Positions 16,689-20,105 of a stretch of 20,105 nt of DNA are shown here, piece after piece. Within the stretch, counting starts at the first letter, position 1, and each line of letters begins with the position of its first letter. The position numbers and the translations under genes are program-made. Source of the stretch: SURF-24 sp964537965 (lineage in GTDB: Bacteria; Bacteroidota; Ignavibacteria; Ignavibacteriales; SURF-24); NCBI GenBank assembly GCA_964537965.1, contig CAZIDB010000071.1:1-20105 (forward strand). Reading direction: 5' to 3'. Under the pieces are notes generated by a model that was given only the letters and a program-made list of their open reading frames with translations, did no database searches and was not told the origin of the DNA.

Positions 16689-19600
16689 ATGAGAAAAATA
16701 TTTAATAATATATTCAGCTTCCATCCGGGAAATAGAATTTATTTCAGTTGGGAAGAACAATCTATGGGAAATAATTTAACCGCTAAAGCAAAAAGACTCA
16801 AAGCAGGTTTATTGATTTTTACTTTTATAGCTTTTCTGATTTCAACTACTGATTTATTTGCCCAGACACCGTTGCCAGTAGTTTCTAAGGAATTACGCGG
16901 CAGGGTAGACGCTGAACGTGTCGGTACGCATGACGCAAACAAAATAAGAACAGTGTTTTATAATTACGGCATGGTTGGAGACTACCCTGCAGACCCGATA
17001 AATGTTGATCTTAGTGTCTTTCATTCTGTTGAAGTACCCAAAGGTTCCGGCGAGAATTACAGTGACGGAACAACACCTTTCGTTCTTGCAAAAGTGAAAC
17101 AGAGAAACAACAGAGATGCGATCATAATGGAAACGGGTTACCGTGAAAGACAGGGTACAAGTCCATTGGGAAACAGAGTTATGCGTTTTGAACCGCGACC
17201 CGGATATTTCCAGCCTGACCCGGCTATTAACCAGGGTCGGTCAGTTGCTATGAGTAATGATGCCAGAACATGGCCTAATGAATGGATTGATAAACTTAAT
17301 GACCCTGATGATCCCGGTTGGTCCGGTTACTGGAATGGTTACTTTGGTAAAGCACCCGGTGCCGACCAGGAAAGTTTTATTGTTTATGATGATGACTTTT
17401 ACGATGCATGGAATTATTATCCGGATACAAGAGATGAAACAAGAAGAGGTCTGGGGCTTAGAGTTGAGCAACGCGGTTTTCAGTGGAGTAATCCACAAGC
17501 CGGTAATGTTATATTTTTCCACTATGACATTTCAAATGAAAGCACAACTGAATATAACGACAATATTCTTTTTGGATTATACATGGATAGCGGCGTGGGA
17601 GGTTCTTCTATTGGTCAGGACGGTGTCGCCGAATCCGATGATGACAATGCCTATTTTGATAAATCAATTGGTCTTAATCTCGTTTATACATGGGATAAAT
17701 ATGGACATGGTGTTAAAGGTACAACAGGTTATCTTGGTTACTCTTACCTTGAAACTCCTGGCAATCAGTTTGATTTAAAAGATAATGATGATGATGGAAT
17801 AACCGATGAAAAACGTGATGGCGGCTCAGGAGAAAAGATCGTTGGGCAGGATCAGATCAGGGCTTACGTAAATGCAAATTATAATCTTGTAAAATTTGAA
17901 TCATACATTGGTCCGCTTGAACAGCGTCCCGCATTTGTAAGAGGTGAATGGTTCACAGGTGATGAGGACATGGACTGGATAGCTGAATTTCATGATACAG
18001 GCGCCGATGGAATTTTTGAGACAAATGATACAGGAGAAAAGGATGGAATTCCAACTGAAGGCGAACCTTACTTTGATAAAACTGATATAGATGAGTCTGA
18101 CCAGATTGGCCTGACAGGATTCAAGATGAACCGTATTAAAGCAGGTATTGGTGCTCCTACAACTCAGGTTGATAACATAGTTTTCTTTGATGATGGAAAA
18201 GAATGGCCTAAAAGATTATACAACATTTTCACCAATCCTGACAGCTCTTTTGATATTCCACTTGTTCAGAATTATAACATCGGATTTCTGTTTGCCTCCG
18301 GTACATTTAAATTACAGATTGGCAAGCGCGAAAGATTTAGTCTTGCACTTGGCTTTGGCAAAGATCTCCGTGAACTTAGGAGTACAATAAAAGTTGTCCA
18401 GCAAATCTATAAAGCGAATTACCAATTTGCGGTTCCACCTCCTTTGCCAACACTTAACGCATTTGCCGGAGATGGATATATCAGGTTAAACTGGGACGAT
18501 GCTGCGGAAAGGGCTTATGATCCTATAACAAATCAAAATGATTTTGAAGGATACAGAATTTACAGAAGTACGGATCCTGTTTTTCTTGATGCGCAGGAAG
18601 TAGATTTTAGTGATGGGACAGCTTCAATTGTAAACGGCAAACCAATAGCTCAATTCGATCTTGTGAATAATATCCTTGGATATACAAAAACTGCTGTTGA
18701 GGGTAACGCATATTTCTTAGGTGAAGACAAAGGTTTAACTCATACTTATAAAGATACAACAGTAGTAAACGGTCAGCTTTATTATTATGCGGTTTGCGCA
18801 TATGACAGAGGTGTGGATTCAATTGAAATTTATCCTTCTGAAAATGCAATTACTGTAAGCCAGACTTTACGCGGTGGTACAATCTTACCTTCAAACGTTG
18901 TTGCTGTTTATCCCGGCAGACAGGTGCTTGGCTATGAGCCTGCGGAAGCGAATAATGTTGAACACTTTGAAGGTGCCGGTTATGGAAATGTAAGCGTGCA
19001 GGTTTTAAATTCTGAACTTGTTCCAGATAATCATCAGTTCATTATTGATTTTGTTAATCCGACCGACAGTGTTCATGCACAAGCTTACCGCCTGATTGAC
19101 GAGACATTAAGTGATACAATTTTTATTTACGGTTCTGATTTTAATGGTGCAGGAATAGGTCCTGTAGGTAACGGTTTACTTCCTGTTGTTTCAACTCCTT
19201 CAACAGTTCAGATAGATACAGCAAATACTGGCTTTACTTCTTCAAGTAATACTAATATTAATTTCTCTGTAAGATATGCAAGCACAACATTACCGGTTGG
19301 ATTAAGACGCCCCGGTTACCCGGATAATCTTGAAATAATTTTTAGTGATCAGTTTCTTGATACAACTCTTGCAGCAATAGGTCTTCCTAAAAAACCGGCA
19401 AAGATAAAAGTAATTGCACATGGTGAAGAAGGAGACAGGCAGTTGGATTACCGTTTGTACGATCCTGATAATAATGCTACTCTAAGTAAATCAGGTGAAT
19501 ATATTGAAGTGGTAACATATAGTAATGCTAATCCTACTGTTGCAAAAACAACCTGGGTAATTACCGTTGATACTACGGGTCAATATTTGGTTGGACCGAT

Positions 19601-20039
19601 TATACCGCCAACCACCGGTGATAATTTTAATCTGGAACTAAAGATTCCTTTCGATAGCGGAGATCGATTCAGATTTACTACAAAAGGTCAGGTTGTAAAT
19701 TCTGCTAAAGTTAAATCTGATGCTGATGATAAACCTTATGTTGTACCAAATCCTTACGTTGGCGCAGCAAGCTTTGAACCGCAAAGATTTGCAGTATCGG
19801 GAAGAGGTGAACGCAGAATGGAATTCAGAAATCTTCCGCGAAAATGTTCAATAAGAATTTTTACAATTAATGGTGAATTGGTTAAAGAGTTGAATCACGA
19901 CGGAAATATTAATAAGGGTTATCTTTCCTGGGATCTAAGAACAAAAGATAATCTTGAAGTCGCTCCCGGTTTGTACATTTTCCATGTAGAGTCAAGCGAG
20001 ATTGATTCCTACATCGGCAAATTTGCTATTATTAAATAG
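16689..20039 (+). CDS. Large secreted protein with FnIII domain and C-terminal sorting-like domain, receptor partner candidate
   Basis: An 1116-residue protein. Two starts are possible. ATG 16689 has AGGAG at 16676-16680. ATG 16764 (residue 26) has GGGAAG at 16750-16755 and gives a cleaner signal peptide (KRLKAGLLIFTFIAFLIS... ending FAQ). The long N-terminal part (about 65-575) is rich in W, Y, D and G and matches no family I can name. It has Asp-rich loops such as DNDDDGITDE at 365-374, resembling calcium-binding TSP3/dockerin loops. An FnIII-like domain lies at about 583-735 (YIRLNWDD, GYRIYRSTDP, YYYAVCAYDRG). The C-terminus (1019-1116, VPNPYVGA to GKFAIIK) has the layout of a T9SS sorting domain of the PNPY type. 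It directly follows the TonB receptor, one base after its stop, in the position where a SusD would be. A role as surface ligand-binding partner is an inference. Confidence 0.8.
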   Translation: MRKIFNNIFSFHPGNRIYFSWEEQSMGNNLTAKAKRLKAGLLIFTFIAFLISTTDLFAQTPLPVVSKELRGRVDAERVGTHDANKIRTVFYNYGMVGDYPADPINVDLSVFHSVEVPKGSGENYSDGTTPFVLAKVKQRNNRDAIIMETGYRERQGTSPLGNRVMRFEPRPGYFQPDPAINQGRSVAMSNDARTWPNEWIDKLNDPDDPGWSGYWNGYFGKAPGADQESFIVYDDDFYDAWNYYPDTRDETRRGLGLRVEQRGFQWSNPQAGNVIFFHYDISNESTTEYNDNILFGLYMDSGVGGSSIGQDGVAESDDDNAYFDKSIGLNLVYTWDKYGHGVKGTTGYLGYSYLETPGNQFDLKDNDDDGITDEKRDGGSGEKIVGQDQIRAYVNANYNLVKFESYIGPLEQRPAFVRGEWFTGDEDMDWIAEFHDTGADGIFETNDTGEKDGIPTEGEPYFDKTDIDESDQIGLTGFKMNRIKAGIGAPTTQVDNIVFFDDGKEWPKRLYNIFTNPDSSFDIPLVQNYNIGFLFASGTFKLQIGKRERFSLALGFGKDLRELRSTIKVVQQIYKANYQFAVPPPLPTLNAFAGDGYIRLNWDDAAERAYDPITNQNDFEGYRIYRSTDPVFLDAQEVDFSDGTASIVNGKPIAQFDLVNNILGYTKTAVEGNAYFLGEDKGLTHTYKDTTVVNGQLYYYAVCAYDRGVDSIEIYPSENAITVSQTLRGGTILPSNVVAVYPGRQVLGYEPAEANNVEHFEGAGYGNVSVQVLNSELVPDNHQFIIDFVNPTDSVHAQAYRLIDETLSDTIFIYGSDFNGAGIGPVGNGLLPVVSTPSTVQIDTANTGFTSSSNTNINFSVRYASTTLPVGLRRPGYPDNLEIIFSDQFLDTTLAAIGLPKKPAKIKVIAHGEEGDRQLDYRLYDPDNNATLSKSGEYIEVVTYSNANPTVAKTTWVITVDTTGQYLVGPIIPPTTGDNFNLELKIPFDSGDRFRFTTKGQVVNSAKVKSDADDKPYVVPNPYVGAASFEPQRFAVSGRGERRMEFRNLPRKCSIRIFTINGELVKELNHDGNINKGYLSWDLRTKDNLEVAPGLYIFHVESSEIDSYIGKFAIIK

Positions 20040-20040
20040 A

Positions 20041-20050
20041 GGGAAGGAGA
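20041..20050 (+). promoter_or_regulatory. Shine-Dalgarno before the last, partial gene
   Basis: GGGAAGGAGA lies just upstream of ATG 20056 (AAGGAG ends seven bases before it). It supports that ATG as a true start. Confidence 0.6.
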
Positions 20051-20055
20051 AGAGA

Positions 20056-20105
20056 ATGGAAACAAATAAAAAAACATTTGGCGATAATTTCTTCATCTTT
20101 CATCC
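20056..20105 (+). CDS. Start of a further gene (partial)
   Basis: Sixteen complete codons are visible, METNKKTFGDNFFIFH, and the frame is still open at the window edge. The ATG has a good ribosome binding site and lies 16 bases after the preceding stop, so it is likely in the same operon. The product cannot be identified. The segment NFFIFHP resembles NIFSFHP in the first residues of the preceding protein when that one is started at 16689. In related loci the gene after such a secreted protein may encode another outer membrane component, but nothing here shows it. Confidence 0.5.
   Translation, partial: METNKKTFGDNFFIFH

Noticed and set aside
17257..17778. 173-residue open frame on the plus strand in another frame
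   Set aside because: It is met-rich and low in complexity from reading GAT-rich codons out of frame; the 1116-residue protein in this region is the real gene.
1..20105. tRNA, rRNA, transposase or integrase genes
   Set aside because: None was seen on reading; the gaps between genes are too short, and all long frames belong to the genes listed.

Overview
The window looks like part of a genome from the Ignavibacteria (Ignavibacteriota, Chlorobi/Bacteroidetes side). This is inferred from the AT-rich DNA, the type IX secretion (T9SS) C-terminal domains with the phrase NYPNPFNPSTKI on several secreted proteins, a TonB-dependent receptor with a carboxypeptidase-regulatory-like N-terminus, and a CUT1 sugar ABC transporter in the same gene set. 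No marker gene for taxonomy is present.

All genes lie on the + strand with short gaps or 4-base ATGA overlaps, so the window reads as one or two long operons for use of a glycan. In order: the C-terminal end of a LacI-family regulator (1-216); a cytoplasmic GH94 disaccharide/oligosaccharide phosphorylase (229-2616); a cytoplasmic GH2 exo-glycosidase of beta-mannosidase type (2650-4782); a secreted multidomain enzyme with a GH144-type (endo-beta-1,2-glucanase-like) domain and T9SS tail (4779-7187); a secreted helical-barrel protein of unknown function with T9SS tail (7198-8835); a lipoprotein solute-binding protein and two CUT1 permeases (8840-11895); a secreted double CBM9-like protein with T9SS tail (11944-13830); a 217-base gap holding three palindromic repeats (13831-14047); a TonB-dependent receptor (14048-16687); an 1116-residue secreted protein in the place where a SusD would normally be (16689-20039); and the first codons of another gene (20056-end).

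Working model (inference): T9SS exports the GH144-like enzyme, the helical-barrel protein and the CBM9 protein to the surface, where polysaccharide is bound and cut. Oligosaccharides enter through the TonB-dependent receptor with its large surface partner, cross the inner membrane through the SBP and two permeases, and are split in the cytoplasm by the GH94 phosphorylase (saving ATP as sugar 1-phosphate) and the GH2 enzyme, under the LacI regulator. GH144 together with GH94 makes a beta-1,2-glucan (sophoro-oligosaccharide) the leading substrate guess, but the GH94 protein looks more like cellobiose/chitobiose phosphorylase in length and sequence, so this is open. No ABC ATPase and no SusD are present in the window.

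The less expected observations are the combination of a Bacteroidetes-style outer membrane system with an ABC/phosphorylase route, the receptor partner that is not SusD, an unassigned secreted barrel protein, and three different families of short palindromic repeats, two of which sit in frame inside protein-coding sequence (one in a T9SS tail, one in a lipoprotein signal peptide).
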